Of a stretch of DNA of 64,000 nt, positions 13,101 to 25,800 are shown one piece after another. Numbering within the stretch: position 1 is the first letter of the stretch; every line of letters begins with the position of its first letter. The position numbers and the translations under genes were made by a program. The DNA comes from Sabellastarte sp. h YS-2021 (taxonomy: Eukaryota; Annelida; Polychaeta; Sabellida; Sabellidae). Under the pieces are notes generated by a model. It saw nothing but the letters and a program-made list of their open reading frames with translations, was not told the origin of the DNA and made no database searches. The stretch spans positions 10,640,496 through 10,704,495 of the forward strand of contig OZ024936.1 in assembly GCA_964017235.1 (NCBI GenBank), read 5' to 3'.

Positions 13101-14372
13101 ATACATGTAGTACAGGGTACGTTTGACAATTCTAAAGTCTGTTTTTGTTTTGCTTTGTTTCAGGGACAATCTTTTATTTATTTTCAACCTGATTCCAGTC
13201 TGATGTAAATTTATTGATCTAACTGTTTTAATAATATATTTCTTACTGGATGTTTGCGATTTACAGTTTAAGGTCTCAGAAGGTATTGGTTTGGGCAACT
13301 AAATAACTTTAAATTAGACTTTTTTGTGATTTGATGACTCTGTTACTTTTAACTCAATTTGTAATACCATAGAAATTGAACATGTTACATTTTGTGATGC
13401 ATTTTAAAAACAGCGGTAAATTAAAAGTTTTAAAAACACTATGTAATTACTTTTTACAGCTGATAGATACGATTGTGTCTGATCTCTGGAATCAATTCAG
13501 GAAATATTATAATAACTTGCACTTGTGGAAAGATGATAGTTACCTTACTGACCTAAATTGGCAAAAAGTATCATCAAGCTACACTCTAGCTCACTAATCC
13601 ATGGTTGTGGGTGTAAAATCTTGAATCTTGATCTAAACATAGTTTGAGCTGTACTTTGAAATTAACTTACTGGTTATTCAACTTTACATTTTTATTTCAT
13701 TATGATAATTGAATATTCATTTTTTTAGCTGATGAAAAGATCAGTTACAGTGATAGGCAAAGTATGAAGGACAACCAAGAGTTTTTTACCAAGATGACCA
13801 ATGTTCGGGATATCTTACAAAGACTCACCAGTCGAGGTGTCATTTCAGAAGACCTAAAAGAAATACTCATCAGATTGCCAAATGCAGCAGGTAGGAAGGA
13901 GATCTTAGTATACTATATAATAATGTACTCCACTTTTGCATTTAAATGCTACCATACAAATGTCCATGGTTATGTATATGAGATTGAAGACAATCTTGCT
14001 GCAGAAGCTGTATAAAGGTTAAACAAGTGTGTATCTAAAATATCCTGACTTATATATGTTTTATGTAAAAATGTCAACCTAGACCCTTTGACATAGAGAT
14101 GTTATTCTTGTAAACAATATTTTTGTACATTTTCCAAAATGTTGTCCTTGTCTACTTTTGTAGACCAGCTGATGGAAAGAGTCATCTACAGGTCAACCTA
14201 CAAACAGCTTTACCTGTTCCAGAAAACTCTGCGAGAAACCAATCAGTTTGTAATGGCTGCCACTGTGCCTGTGAAGATAGAAAAAAGGAATGCAGCATCC
14301 CCAACAGAAACAGTGGAAGAATACAACAACACTCCAGACACAAGGCTACTCACCTATCAGAGATGTCCATAG
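6093..14372 (+). CDS. Roco-family LRR-Roc-COR-Fn3-CARD protein, seven-exon gene
   Basis: Seven exons are supported by splice sites and reading phase: 6093-7174, 10065-11701, 11957-12022, 12213-12416, 13030-13116, 13729-13890, 14164-14372. Their summed length is divisible by three (1149 codons including the stop and one internal TAG). Domain order is LRR, Roc GTPase, COR, a short charged helix, Fn3 and CARD. Roco proteins (LRRK, MASL1/MFHAS1, DAPK1 relatives) are GTP-dependent switches that dimerise through COR; CARDs recruit partners by homotypic binding. A cytosolic sensor or adaptor role in immunity or cell death is inferred from this. There is no kinase domain, signal peptide or membrane segment. 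The first intron phase is 2; all five later introns are phase 1, as in exon-shuffled modules. The TAG at 11683-11685 lies 16 bases before the exon 2 donor; an alternative phase-1 donor (GTGAAG) at 11612 would bypass it. The true 5' end could lie in an unseen upstream exon. Confidence 0.82.
7370..7508 (-). mobile_element. Diverged tRNA-derived SINE in intron 1
   Basis: The minus strand has GCCACTGGGGGTAATACAC and the B-box GGGTTCAAACCC in tRNA spacing. The tail part is eroded. Confidence 0.6.
8440..9000 (+). mobile_element. Diverged member of the TIR family in intron 1
   Basis: Blocks such as GAGCAGGCAAACTTTCTTTA, CTGCAATCCTTATTCA and GGATATCCAACTATTGAATA align in order with the members at 42676 and 58367. 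The TIRs are eroded beyond certain recognition, so this copy is the oldest of the four. Confidence 0.55.
10065..11701 (+). CDS. Exon 2: Roc GTPase and COR domains
   Basis: The acceptor (TTTTCAG before 10065) restores frame in phase 2. The Roc domain starts with the P-loop GPTMAGKSS, followed by a switch II motif DHGG and a nucleotide-specificity motif THTD in the place of NKxD, as is usual in Roco proteins. The COR domain follows from about 10690, with recognisable stretches near NPVLKDYVF, a helical block around LLDIKLLQFLWHQYG, and a C-terminal half ending in CTHC, which corresponds to the CPHC of other COR domains. The frame is open from 10065 to a TAG at 11683-11685, then continues V-I-A-P-P to a strong donor (GTAAGT at 11702) whose phase 1 fits exon 3. 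The TAG is either a true stop giving a Roc-COR-only product, a null allele, or spliced out through the donor at 11612. Confidence 0.88.
11957..12022 (+). CDS. Exon 3: short charged linker
   Basis: A 66-bp phase 1-1 exon between TTTTTAG and GTATGG. It encodes a lysine- and glutamate-rich stretch (KSKKMEQHINNLEKYLDL) likely to be a helix joining COR to the Fn3 domain. The boundaries are set by phase agreement with exons 2 and 4. Confidence 0.7.
12213..13116 (+). CDS. Exons 4 and 5: fibronectin type III domain
   Basis: Exon 4 (12213-12416, acceptor AACAG, donor GTAAGT) carries the first Fn3 half: the B-strand tryptophan in FLLSWCWP, a Y-x-E strand (VVEYREG) and the WTTL strand. Exon 5 (13030-13116, donor GTACGT) carries the second half, FKVAAVNKNGPGQFS, the typical VxAVNxxGxGxxS signature. 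Both exons are phase 1-1. The exon 5 start is the least certain: the in-frame bases before 13030 (LLKG) also look like the usual Fn3 loop, so an acceptor at 13003 paired with a weaker donor at 12421 is possible. The Fn3 domain is complete in length, about 95 residues, and has no export signal, so it is probably a cytosolic spacer or interaction domain. Confidence 0.78.
13729..14372 (+). CDS. Exons 6 and 7: C-terminal CARD domain and stop
   Basis: Exon 6 (13729-13890) and exon 7 (14164-14372) join in phase 1. Together they give a CARD-like six-helix pattern: an N-terminal helix ending QEFFTKMTNVRDIL, then the classical LxxRGVISEDLKEIL helix 2-3 segment, and in exon 7 QLMERV, YKQLYLFQKTLRETNQF, the last matching the helix 5 of CARDs (FxxFxxALRETGQ). 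About 30 polar residues follow before the TAG at 14370-14372. CARD placement after Fn3 at the C-terminus of a Roco protein is unusual. A death domain or DED is less likely because of the RGVISEDL and LRETNQ motifs. Confidence 0.78.
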
Positions 14373-17300
14373 ATTAAACAAACAGTGTAGCATATTATTA
14401 AGCATCCATAAAAAGGGTGCTTATTTGCTGTTGGGTCGCTTTTCCACCACATTATTGTCTTCCATTTATATCTCCCTTACTAGTGGCTTCTTTCCAGTCA
14501 TTTTGCATTCCTTTCCTATTGGAACCTGTTTCTTCATGGTTACAATGGACCTTTGGCAAGTCTTTAGGACCTTTTGTTTTTCAATTATTGTTGGCTTTTG
14601 TATTCTTTGTCCATTATTTTTCACAGACAGTGGACTGCGTCCTGAAATTTGATCCTGGTTTCAGTCTCCAGATTTTTCAGTTCTAGGCATAGAAGGATTA
14701 ATATCAGACACTAATTGTCTCCTTGGAATCTCTTGATATTGTTACGTCCACCAAGGAGGTTATGTTTTTGGCAGGTTTAGTTTATCTCTGTCCATCTGTA
14801 TGCAAAATACCTTAAAAAGTGTTAAATGGATGTTGATTATGTAGATCTAGGTGGCTGATCCAAATTGTTTTCAGGGATCTACATGCACACAAGAAAGATA
14901 AATAGTTGTGTTGGCGTACTATTTAAGTTTGTACAGCTCACAGGGTAAATACTTTACATAGGAAGATTTGAAGTCTCATTCTTTCAGTGGAAAAGAGACA
15001 CTATCTATGGAGATATCCTGTGACCTAGTTTCAAGTTCCTGTTGTGGTGTGCGGAATATCCTCTCTCATCGTAACTATACAAGAAAGTTGAATTCCATAC
15101 ATGTATGGCTTGTTAATGCCCATTCCTTGTTGTGGAAACACATAAATACTATTCCATTGAATGAATTGAGAGACAGTAGCAAGTTACAAGTATAGATACT
15201 TGTAGATTACAAGTACAGATACAAGTATAGATACTAGTCAGAAAGCATTTATCTATACATATATTGAAAGCACTAATCTCAAAGATCTGTGAATATTAAG
15301 AATATCTGTATTATACCAGATTGCATTTTTTTCTAGTCATAAAAGCTTTGCACATTGCTGACTTGATTTAAGCACAGGTAACATGATCTCATGTTTTGTG
15401 TTTACTCAGGGTTTTCCTTCATGTATTCTTTTGCTTTAATGTAGATAATATAGTGAGTACTTTATGTGGAAGAAAACTGAACTGATTTTCAAGTTGTTAG
15501 TTGTAGAAGTTTTTCAATTTAAGAGAGACTAATATTTATTATTTATTATCTATCACTTTTTGGGGGGACATATCTGTCAACCTGATAAAGTTACATATCT
15601 TTGCAAAATCGACTACATATATATTAGATTTGACATTTTTTAGTTCTAATTTGATGTAGACATTTGTAAAAGCAGATTATTCAGTTCAGATGACATATCT
15701 CAGGTTATCCAACTATGGGTAGATGTTTGAATTATTTTTAATTTCAATGCAATTTATTGTTGGATATTCTCTTCATCATCTGACATCTTACAGGATGTTT
15801 TTCTCATTTATTCTGGTACAGATTAATATGTCAGCACATTATGATATGTTGTATATGTTGATAACATATGAGAATGAAAAGAAAATAAAGTACAAATCTT
15901 ATGTTTTTTTCATAGTTAATTTCATAACCTGTCCATTCAATGGCCCAGACAAAAGATTTAAGGTATCAAGACAATATTTTATGCCTTGTTGGTATTTTCT
16001 AGTAATTTTCTGATGATTTTCAGTGTAAAAACCAGATGCTAACTCATATGCACTGCCTTGCTCTATTACCTCCAACTACTAGGCATGATATGACCCTATA
16101 CAATGTGTTCAAAGATCAGCATAAAACCTAGTCAGTTAATTGTAGTGATTACAACATTCCATTCATCATTGTGATTATATTATTCAGTCCAGATAATGAA
16201 AATAAGTTAATTCACTATCCTAATAAAATAATGAAGGCTAAACGATAACGTGCACCGACCACCTGGAATCAAATATCGTGCTAATTGTGCATCAAAGGTG
16301 GCCAGAAGTCTAGTTTAAGTACAAAGCTTACAAAAATGTAAAGGTTCTGTTCCACTATGGCTATCGCGCCCTCCATTGGAATAAAGTGCACCAAATTTCT
16401 TGTTCTGGAGGATGATCTTTTGCTAATGCTAATGCATGGTTACTTCCCGATTCTTGCATTTGGCAATCAGTTGAAAAGTGCGTATAATTTCAATTAGTTT
16501 GAATTTTTTTGTTAAGTGTTTCTAATTCTTATCAGATTAAATGCTTGGGAACCTATTATAAATCTATCTCAGCATTCAGAACACAATCTTGTCGATCTTA
16601 ATTTGATCTTACCTAATACGAGACCAATCAGATATAGATTGGAAAGCAATGCAACTTCTTTGGGAATTACTCAAGCATTTTACTATTATAAACCATTATC
16701 AATTTTTCTTTCAATGGTGATGGGGTTTTGGAATGTGAATGAGTACAATGAAAAGAAATATGAATTCAGAATTTAATTTGAATCAACAAACAAAAGTTTT
16801 TTATTCAACCCGTGTGTTCCTAGAAAAGACAAAAAACAGTTGTTAATTGCTTTTAGGTATCCATATGGGCAGATACACTTAATTACAAGACTAGCTCCTC
16901 TCTTTTTGTGGTATTAATATAGGGAGGCTAAATATACACAGATCTTTGTATTTATAAACAGGGGTATTATACTATGTAAGAGAAACTTTGAACGGTTGCA
17001 ATGAATAAAAAGGGTTTATTTTCCAACAATTCCTGTCTTTGTCAGATGAAGCTGTCTATCTGATTATAATTGTGTATTGTATTTTCTTTCCCCGTGAGCC
17101 GAGCCCTGTGTAATTAATTAATAATTGTTAATTAATATACTAATAAACAACAAGAAAGAACCCAAAGAGTACACACCTCCCCAAATAGCATTTCTGAAAA
17201 ATTATATATTTTTTTCGTAGCTGGTACACGATGTTGATTTTTCCTAAAATGTAATCACTACCTCCTTTGGTCAAGCCTATATAGAAATATTCATGAATAT

Positions 17301-19514
17301 TGCTTTTTTAATAATGTGAGTCGGAAAGAAAACAAGTCATTGATCTACAGCTGTTTAAAAGGGGAATTATTTAATCTCCAGTGACACCAAAACTTTCCAG
17401 TTTGTGTCACTTCTTAATACACGAATATTACTATTATAAATCAATGTTTCACCATCTTACATTCAGAGTCTGACATACAAATGGTCAAATGTACGGTAGC
17501 CTTGGCAAAAATGTCATGTATTTAAGACTTTTGAAATACTTAATCTCATTTTAGAGACAGCCTCCAAAGCCAAATGCAGAAGAGGATGAACAAAAAGAGT
17601 GGGTGAGAGCTGATTCAGGAGATCTCTCAGGGATCGCCACATATTGTACCTTATGGCAAAATTAGAACTTTTAAATCATCTCCCTATAATATGATATAGG
17701 ACTTGACTGAAATATGATTGAAACAATAAAGAACTATAATTACATTTGCAAACATATAAAATAACCTTATTTAAAAATAACTGATACAAATATTTAAAAC
17801 ATTTTAAACTTGCTACTTTTACAGCCCCTCGAAGGTACAGTATTAATTACTTTGAAACGCCTTTTCTTTTTATGGTAAAATTTAAAAGTAAGAAGAACTG
17901 GTTTCTGCAAAAACATTGCATGCTTTATTGAAGGTAACCTGCATGTTTGTGGTTCTGTGAGACAAGCCATGCCGAATGTTTTGAACTGTAAAAAACATGT
18001 TTTAGTCATATTCTTATAATTTTTTTCGAGAGGGATTTGTTATCAAAGTTGTGTCAAATATTTAAACATAAAAAATAACAAAATATGGAGAATTGGAAAA
18101 CAGATTTGGAATGATAAAGAACTTTATATAAATTTTGGAATTTTAAAAACTTTAATAAAAGTAAATTAAATTCTGAAAAGGGTAGGTCATCAGTTTAAAC
18201 GGAATCCAACACACAGTATGTAACATCACACAGGACAAGCAAAAAACACTCAGAGTGTTGAGTGCATACTCTCCAACATTAAAGTAAATAAATAAACTTA
18301 TTGATTTCTATGATAACATAACATACAAATTGCCCCAGAACCAAGGGTATTGACCCGATCATGCCCAAATATGAATCAGTTCAACAGTTCTGATACTCCC
18401 TAAAAAATTCATAACCATCTGTACAGTAGTTTGGGAGTTATGCTTTAAACAAACAAACTTACAGACAAGTAAACAGAATTAGTTATATTATTTGCTAAAA
18501 TTTTGCAAAGTAACTAACAAGCGACAGGATGAGTGATATAACTTTGCAAAGCAATAAACAAGAGTCATAGAGGGTGCTCACAACAGCAGTAAGATTAAAG
18601 GCATGCCAGTAACATACAGATGAAAATAGTTATTAAAGGCTTAGTTCATAGAGTAAAATGAGGAAATATAAAGAGCCAAGACAATCTAAGCAAGGCTTAT
18701 ATCATTTTAAACGAGGCACAATAGCTTTATTAACGTATTAATGAAATGAGCCAAACGGTTAACTGGAAAAGTAAGTGGTTGTCATTCTGATCTGACACTA
18801 TGTTTAAATAAAAAGGTCGAAAATATATTTTTGAATGAATAATATTTATGAACATGAAATATATGCATAAGCACTTTCAATAACACGTGAAATGCTTTGC
18901 GAAACTAATGAGAAAATTTTCATTAATTTTAAATGGATAGAGCCTAGTGCAAGGCTAGGAATATTACATTGAAACAATAAAGATGAGAAGAATATTACAT
19001 TAATAAACTAGACCATAAATATATTTCAAAAATGGAGCTGAAGTAAAGGCTAAATTGCACTTCATGTAACAAAGAAAACACACACTTGACTACTGGTTGT
19101 AGAACAGCTTAACCACATGGGGGATTATAATGAGAAGTAAAGCCATACCTCTCACCGCACAGAATGACAGAACCACACACATAATAGTTTTCTATTGACA
19201 GTTTAAAGGTGTATTTTCATATTTTAAAATTGTTTACATTTTTCTTTTCTTGCATTGACAATTGTGTATAATACACACAAATGTAAATCGTTTAGGGAAA
19301 AAAAGACTTTAAAAATGAGATGTTTTGATTAAATTCTTTACAAATTGTAGACTGAAACATTTAGATAGCTCTATGGTGTTGTCCTTTTACAATAAGTAAT
19401 AATTTGACCATATTTGACAGGTCTAGTTCATTGATATGGAGTCCCCATTGGGACATTATGATTTCATTTTACCATATACAAAGTTATGATAACAAGAACA
19501 TCCTGTGTGCATCA
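14373..19514. other. 3' flank of the Roco gene, no gene seen
   Basis: AT-rich sequence. The T-rich open frames at 14290-14690 and 15723-16013 show no family resemblance. A possible polyadenylation signal AATAAA is near 15887, but a nearer site may be used. Confidence 0.4.
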
Positions 19515-19735
19515 CTTCTCATGTGGTAATCACCAAATTATCTGTTGATCACTACATAATAGGTGGTGATCACCAAATAATGTAGTGAATACCACTTATT
19601 ATGTTGTGATAATTTGGTGATCACTACTTCTGGTGATCACCAGATAATAAGCCATGCGTATATGATAATAAGTCATGCTCATGTGATAATAAGTCTTGCT
19701 CATGAACAAATCTTGTGATTACAAGATGATCTTGT
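19515..19735. repeat. GTGATCAC-rich palindromic repeat, copy 1
   Basis: Words GGTGATCACC, TTGATCACTAC and ATAATAAGTCATGCTCATG recur in permuted order over about 220 bp. A related block lies at 26270-26480. Non-coding. Confidence 0.6.
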
Positions 19736-22700
19736 ACCCATGTCTGGGTACTTGCTTTCGTTTTTATTATAATGCACAATCATGGGATCCATATACTGGA
19801 AAGCATTGGTTTACATAAATATCATGTCATCACCTTTCTTGGTGGAGTTTTTATTTATATATAAAAGTGGGATGTGGCCAATGTCATGAGATATGAGCAT
19901 AGTTGAACTACAAAAACAAAATACACGTGTGGTTTTATTTATTTAAGAGTCTGTATTTGAACATATGGAAACTTTTGAGGAAGTAAAAATATTTAGAATA
20001 TGTTATTTACGAATAGTACTGTCATTCTGAGTGAATTTTGACATTTGTCTAAAATTCTGAATATACACCTGCACTCTTGGGCAAAAAAAAATGAAATAAT
20101 CAATTCATATCAATCTCATATATTAACAATGGAACTTTCCAAGATCACATTCTGGTACTATTCTGTAATAACTTAGAATGTTAATAAAACATGTTACATG
20201 ATATTCTTCACAACATATTCACAAACTTAGTATCCATTCACCATAAAAAACTTCCGAGTTACACAATTAATTTATCCAGGAATACACAATACCTAACTGT
20301 CCTAAACTACACTGCTACACTCCATAATACACGTAGTATCTTAATCTTATAACGAAAAAATAAATTGTTCCTTGCGTTGGACAACTGAGCCACTCCACCC
20401 TCTGAGGTGGGGACTCCCTTGGGTGACTCCAAGCAAGCATGACTTCAGTGGTGTCACATCTGTGAATAGATGCAATCAGGAATCCCACGTAGATGGAATA
20501 TGATTTAAGTAATGAGATGAATCTACTCTTGGGTTGTTATAGGACTGTGCCATTATAGGAATCCAATAGTATACCCCCAATTTGAAAAAAATAAGTAAAA
20601 TATCCATGGATGTAGTAGTTTAAAATAGGTTCCCGATTTTTCTCTAGGACTTTTCGATGGATGCTGCAATTGGCTTTAGAAGTTTTCTGTTAGGCTCCCA
20701 ATAGGTTTATGAATGTTAAGGATCAACTTAAGATGGAACAGGCAGGTTTGAGATCACTGTGAGATCAAAAAGATGGTTTCATGAGGAGAAAGACAGATTT
20801 TAAGATGGGTTTAAGATGATATAAATCTGCTTCGGATCGGGAGCAGTTTGAAATAACAGTTCCATATTATCATAAACTGTTTCCAATAGACTCATAAACA
20901 CATCCAACTGGGAACATATCAGGAAGTAATCTTTGCATTTCTTATTCCACCAAATCTGACATACATGGAATCGTAATGAATCCATACAATACAAAGACTT
21001 ATCTGAAATACAAACTTTTTTCAGCCCCTCATTCTGGTAAAAAAGTCATTCAGTCTTCATATAATACCTAAGACAAAAAGGACCTGAGGAAAGTCAATTG
21101 GCTGGCTGACAAGTGGGTGTGGAAATGCTCACTTCTGATAGGTGAATGCTGAAGTCAACTGAGAACAGAGAGAAAGAGAGAGTCAGGCTTTTTTTCTCTA
21201 GGACCGACTGTCTCATTAATAGGTGTGTGGAAATGTGTGTGCACTTTTCACTGTAAAATTGAAGGGCTCACACAGAACCCATAACACAATGTTTTACATT
21301 AAGCTAAATTGCAATCATATAAATAAAGATTTAAAATAAGCAGTAGAACTCACTAAAATATGCTATTGAATTCAAGAAATGTCTAGTGAAGCATTGACAT
21401 AAAATCAATTACAGTAGTGTTAATAATAATTGCAAATAAAGCAGACTACGTAACATGTCTTGAAGATGTGGAAGGGGAAAACAGTTGAATTTAAATCCTA
21501 AAGGAAACAAGTTAATTACTGGGTCACACCCTTTCTTATGATCTTACCTGTATGTGCTCTATTTACTATTGACTATCTCCTAGTTATGGCTCCAAACAGA
21601 TACTTTATGTCTTCGTAGTAGAATGAGCACTTCAATCTACCCATCCAAGCTGCCACTTTCCCGTTCCAGTGTGTATATTGCATCACATCTCAAGGGAAGT
21701 TCTTAAACATATAAAAACTACACATGGATACAAATCACTTTCCAAGCTGTATTTATTTATTTGGGTTTTACGTTGCTTTCAACACTGTACAGGTCATATC
21801 AAGACAGGTAGTTGGAAGGGCAGAGGAAACCGGTACATACAGTTCGTCAGGGTTCTGTACTGGAAACTGCCGACTAATGGCAAGCAACTACCAGGTTTCC
21901 CACTTGAGGCTGTGCCGAGAAGGTGGGAGGCGAGAGTGTTACCACTAAGCCACCGTGGCCCCCTCTCAAGCTGTATTGAATCTACCCCAAACAAGTCCAA
22001 ACCAAATGGAACGCTCACTGAAGCACTCTGAAAGCAGTCTTCCCAACTACGAAAGCTGTGACCTATGTATATTAGGGTGTGTTTATTTGTTTCTCCATTT
22101 GTCTATGTTCATGATTACTTCAACAGAACCATGAATTCACCTTTATGAATTTGTTTTTGTATAAGGGTCTTGTCAAAGGAAGAAGTGAGGACATTTTGGA
22201 GACTCGATCGTATATTCTGGCGAGAGAAAAATCCCAAATTTTGAAAGGGCTGATTTTTCAAAGGATTTTCAATTACTTTTGCTATCTACTTGACATCACT
22301 CCAAATCTAGTGAGCGAATATTCATAAAAGTTTCATGTGGGTAAAGGACTGATTGATTAATTTAATGCTGTGTCTAGCACGTTGTTTCAGACATAATGTG
22401 ACAATACTGCCATTTGCATGATCATCTGAGGGACTATATATGTCTACCCATACCTGGAGCAGTACTCAGACAGTGAGCCATCTAAGTACTGACTAAGCCT
22501 AGTGCTGTTCAACTTTAGTGATGAGACAGGAACTGGTCAAGCTACACTACATAGACAGATGACTGACCAACGGACCAACCTAACCAACCATTTCCAGCAT
22601 TTTCAGAAATGACCATCATTTAATGTCATAATTTTAAGCAGACATTTCAATATGCACTTATACTCGATCTGTTCTTCTGTGGTGCCAATAATCAATGTGT

Positions 22701-23577
22701 ACATGTATTGCATAAACTGTGTTTCCATTGGTGATTCTGTTTGATGCAGACATGTACTTCTACGTCACAGCAATTCAAATAATTTATTCCAATTACTACA
22801 CATAGAGGTATCTTACCAAATATGCAACCAGTCTCAGTAAAAGCAGCACAAACCACAACAAAATGCCTTCAAAATGGCATGAATGTCACATGTGTAGCTT
22901 CAATGTTTATTTAGATATCAATCTTTAACCTATATCCTCATTGCCAAGAATTTTTTGTTGAAAATCCAATTTCTGGTTTAGCCAACAGGGTTTTAATTTC
23001 TGGGCCATCATGATGTTGATTGGCTTCTAATAACAGAACCCCATTAAGCATGAATGTTTAATATTTGTAATTTAATTGCACATGATATTGTTTTTTCAAG
23101 CCTTCATTGTAGTGTACTAAACACTTTTTCAAATATTTCTTTGCTTCTGCTAAACTAACTTCCTTAAAATAAAAAAATATTAGCTACATCAATGATTTTC
23201 TAATAAAATGAAGTAAGTTAAATAATAACACAAATGTACAACAATTTTCACCCAAATAACAGCAAGAATATTTTAATTTTTTATATTGATTATAATTATG
23301 TAACTATGCTTAGCATTCTTTTTTTGTGTTTGTGATAAAATATTGATACATTGTCACCATATATAGCCTATGTGTCTTATATACTTTAAAATGGCATATT
23401 TGTCAATACTGAGCAAGAAATGACCAATTTTACGAATTTTAACCACTATACCAATAAAAACTAGCTTTTAATGACGTCAGAATGACGTTCTTACCTTGCC
23501 AAATGCATTGTTTTTAGTAGTGCTACATTCTGTTCACATACCATGCATTATGCAATAAGCACACTGAAACAGTTGAA
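19736..23577. other. Non-coding region
   Basis: It holds the SINE at 21754 and a stretch at 20560-20830 whose words (AATAGGTTTATGAATGTTAA, CAACTTAAGATGGAA) recur at 60900-61050, so it is another old dispersed repeat. No gene is seen. Confidence 0.4.
21754..21966 (-). mobile_element. tRNA-derived SINE with 11-bp target duplication
   Basis: CAAGCTGTATT occurs at 21743-21753 and 21967-21977. On the minus strand it begins GGGGGCCACGGTGGCTTAGT and ends with the core GAAAGCAACGTAAAACC plus (AAAT)n. The head differs from the 724 family, so it is a third subfamily sharing the tail. Confidence 0.8.
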
Positions 23578-25800
23578 AATTTACAAATTATATATCAAAA
23601 TGTAATGATCTCATCCACATTTGGACAAGAACTACATTTTAATGCCATATTTATTCCAACTACAAGAATAAGCAGTAGTTACAGGTAGATAATGAACTCA
23701 GTCATAAGTAGTCATGATGTCTGAATTAGTACATTTTAGAAACAAATATTTGTTGTTTCTTTTTCAAATTTCAGATACACAGTAATATATTCGTAGATGG
23801 TTCTAAACTCAATAGTGTACACATACAATTATTTTCATGGCGTCTAAATTCGTTCATTTTAGATCCAAACCTTCTATTTCCATAACTCCCAATACACATT
23901 AATGGAATGGCTAATTATGATGAAAAAAAATCATATTCACAAACATTCTTTAAATTTCTGAATGTCCTAATGAAGGTCTTCTTATTCTTTAAATGTTGCC
24001 TAAAAATAGGTGCTTTCTTTGAAAATTTTTTTGAAAAGATAATTTTAAGAAAAATAATTTAACTCAGTAACTTCATATTCTCAGAAATGTGTTTTTTTGA
24101 AAAGCAGTTATAGCAAGGGTAAAGTTTAAGAAGCAAGTTGGTTATTTTATTTAAATACCATGTATGTATGAGAATATGACCACCAAATGATCACCGACAA
24201 AGACCACCAAATTAAAGAGCAATGAAAAAAATGGTCAATACTAATACTAAGTACAGGGACAATTAGCTAATCTTCAGAAGTTCAAGATAATTGTGCAGAT
24301 GACTACAAAACCATAATAGGACTGTTCCACTGTGGTGAATCCCTCTTTGCTTGAGTTGTGATCCCATTTTTTTTTCTGAATTTGAGCTCAATGTTTTTTC
24401 TTTTTATAGCAAACCACAATCACCCCAATTGCAAGGTTCGCAAAGCTTAGAGATAATTTCAAACTGCTTGAAAGTATCACAAACTTTTCCTGATTCTTAT
24501 CAGATCTTGCATTTATATACCTAGTTGCAACCTATCACATATTAATTACTGTGATCGTAATGTAACCTTTTATGTCATATCTTGGTCACAAATGAATATT
24601 TTATATCTTAAACCTATCACAAACTTTTGGATTGTATTTAAAATTGACCAATGAGATTTGCCTCTGTGAACACAATAAATGGTTGGTGATGTCAAAATAA
24701 CCCAGGACAATACAAAAAATTGGTGTTTGTGATGGGAAAGATGAAGACGGTTTTAAAAAGATGGGTTTGCAATAGGTTTGAGATGGCTTCATAATGGGGA
24801 TGGGATTAGAAAGATCACATCAAAGGAACATGAGAGTGTATATAAATCCCCCTGATCTAGGCCTCAGCATTCACTTCATGGAATTTGAGAGAATACGCTT
24901 GTTTGATCAAATTAGGTATATTTTCATGAGACTTAGTATTTTGCAGATATTTTGAATGTCAGTTACTGGCATTTAGTCAATTTTTCATGAGTTGAATTTT
25001 ATATAAGGTATAAATCATATATAACATGTTAGCAAAAAAGAACTGACAGACAGACAAGATGCAAAAATCCAGAGAGTGGTTGTCAGTTGCACCCACTAGG
25101 CTCAAGTGATTGAGGCTACACAGGCAGCTACTCAGGATGCTATTCAGGAGATTAATATGGAAACTTCAGCCGAGGATATACAACAAATGACTGAGGAAGC
25201 TTGCATCGATTCAGCAGCCCGCCCATTTTACCTTATTTTTCACCGACTGTCCACGATTAAGGGTCGGGGACAGGATCGGGGCTTAGTCCTTTGGTGGACC
25301 AGGGGCATAAAGGGCAAGAGGGAGACAATTTTCCCTTCCTTCACATCCACATTGTACATCATTTCTCTTCCAACAGTGCCTTCGATCCTGTATGTGAGGC
25401 CACAGTATCCAGGCCACCTGATGCTTGGCCATCAGCCCGAAGCAATGCAGAGCTTATCGGTAGAGTCACTGCCACTTAGTGTCAGATATACATCAACCAA
25501 AAAGATTGTCAGCCACCTCCTCCCATCCCAAAACCCACTGAGCACTCAACCATGTACTACACCAACCTTAGTGAGGCCGGGTTCCAGCTAGAAGTCTAGA
25601 AGAAGGAAAAGAAGCTAATCTTACTGGAAGACAAACTAGAGTGGATATTGTTCCAGAAAACACAGAATGACCCAACAGCTGCCAACTGTCATTGGCTTCG
25701 ATTAAAACTGAAAAATCTGTTAAAAGAGTCATTTGAAGACTTCCAAGTAGAGATTTTTACCCTTGATCAGAAACCTGAAATGAAATGACAAACAACAAAA
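23578..25800 (+). repeat. Long dispersed repeat with decayed MADF-linked coding region, copy 1
   Basis: It aligns in order with 62050-63905 (start TTACAAATTATATATCA; middle TGATTCTTATCAGATCTTGC; end CAGAAACCTGAAATGAAATG). The 3' 750 bp once coded: an ATQAATQDAIQEI-type acidic repeat, MTEEA, and a basic C-terminal helix block LEDKLEWILFQKTQNDP in another frame. The MADF core itself appears deleted in this copy. Probably a non-autonomous DNA element; no TIR was proven. Confidence 0.6.

Noticed and set aside
14290-14686. Alternative 3' reading frames after the CARD exon
   Set aside because: They overlap exon 7 in the wrong frame and become T-rich, membrane-like noise in the 3' UTR.
15723-16013. 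Small membrane protein
   Set aside because: The hydrophobic wording follows from T-rich sequence; no signal, motif or splice context supports it.
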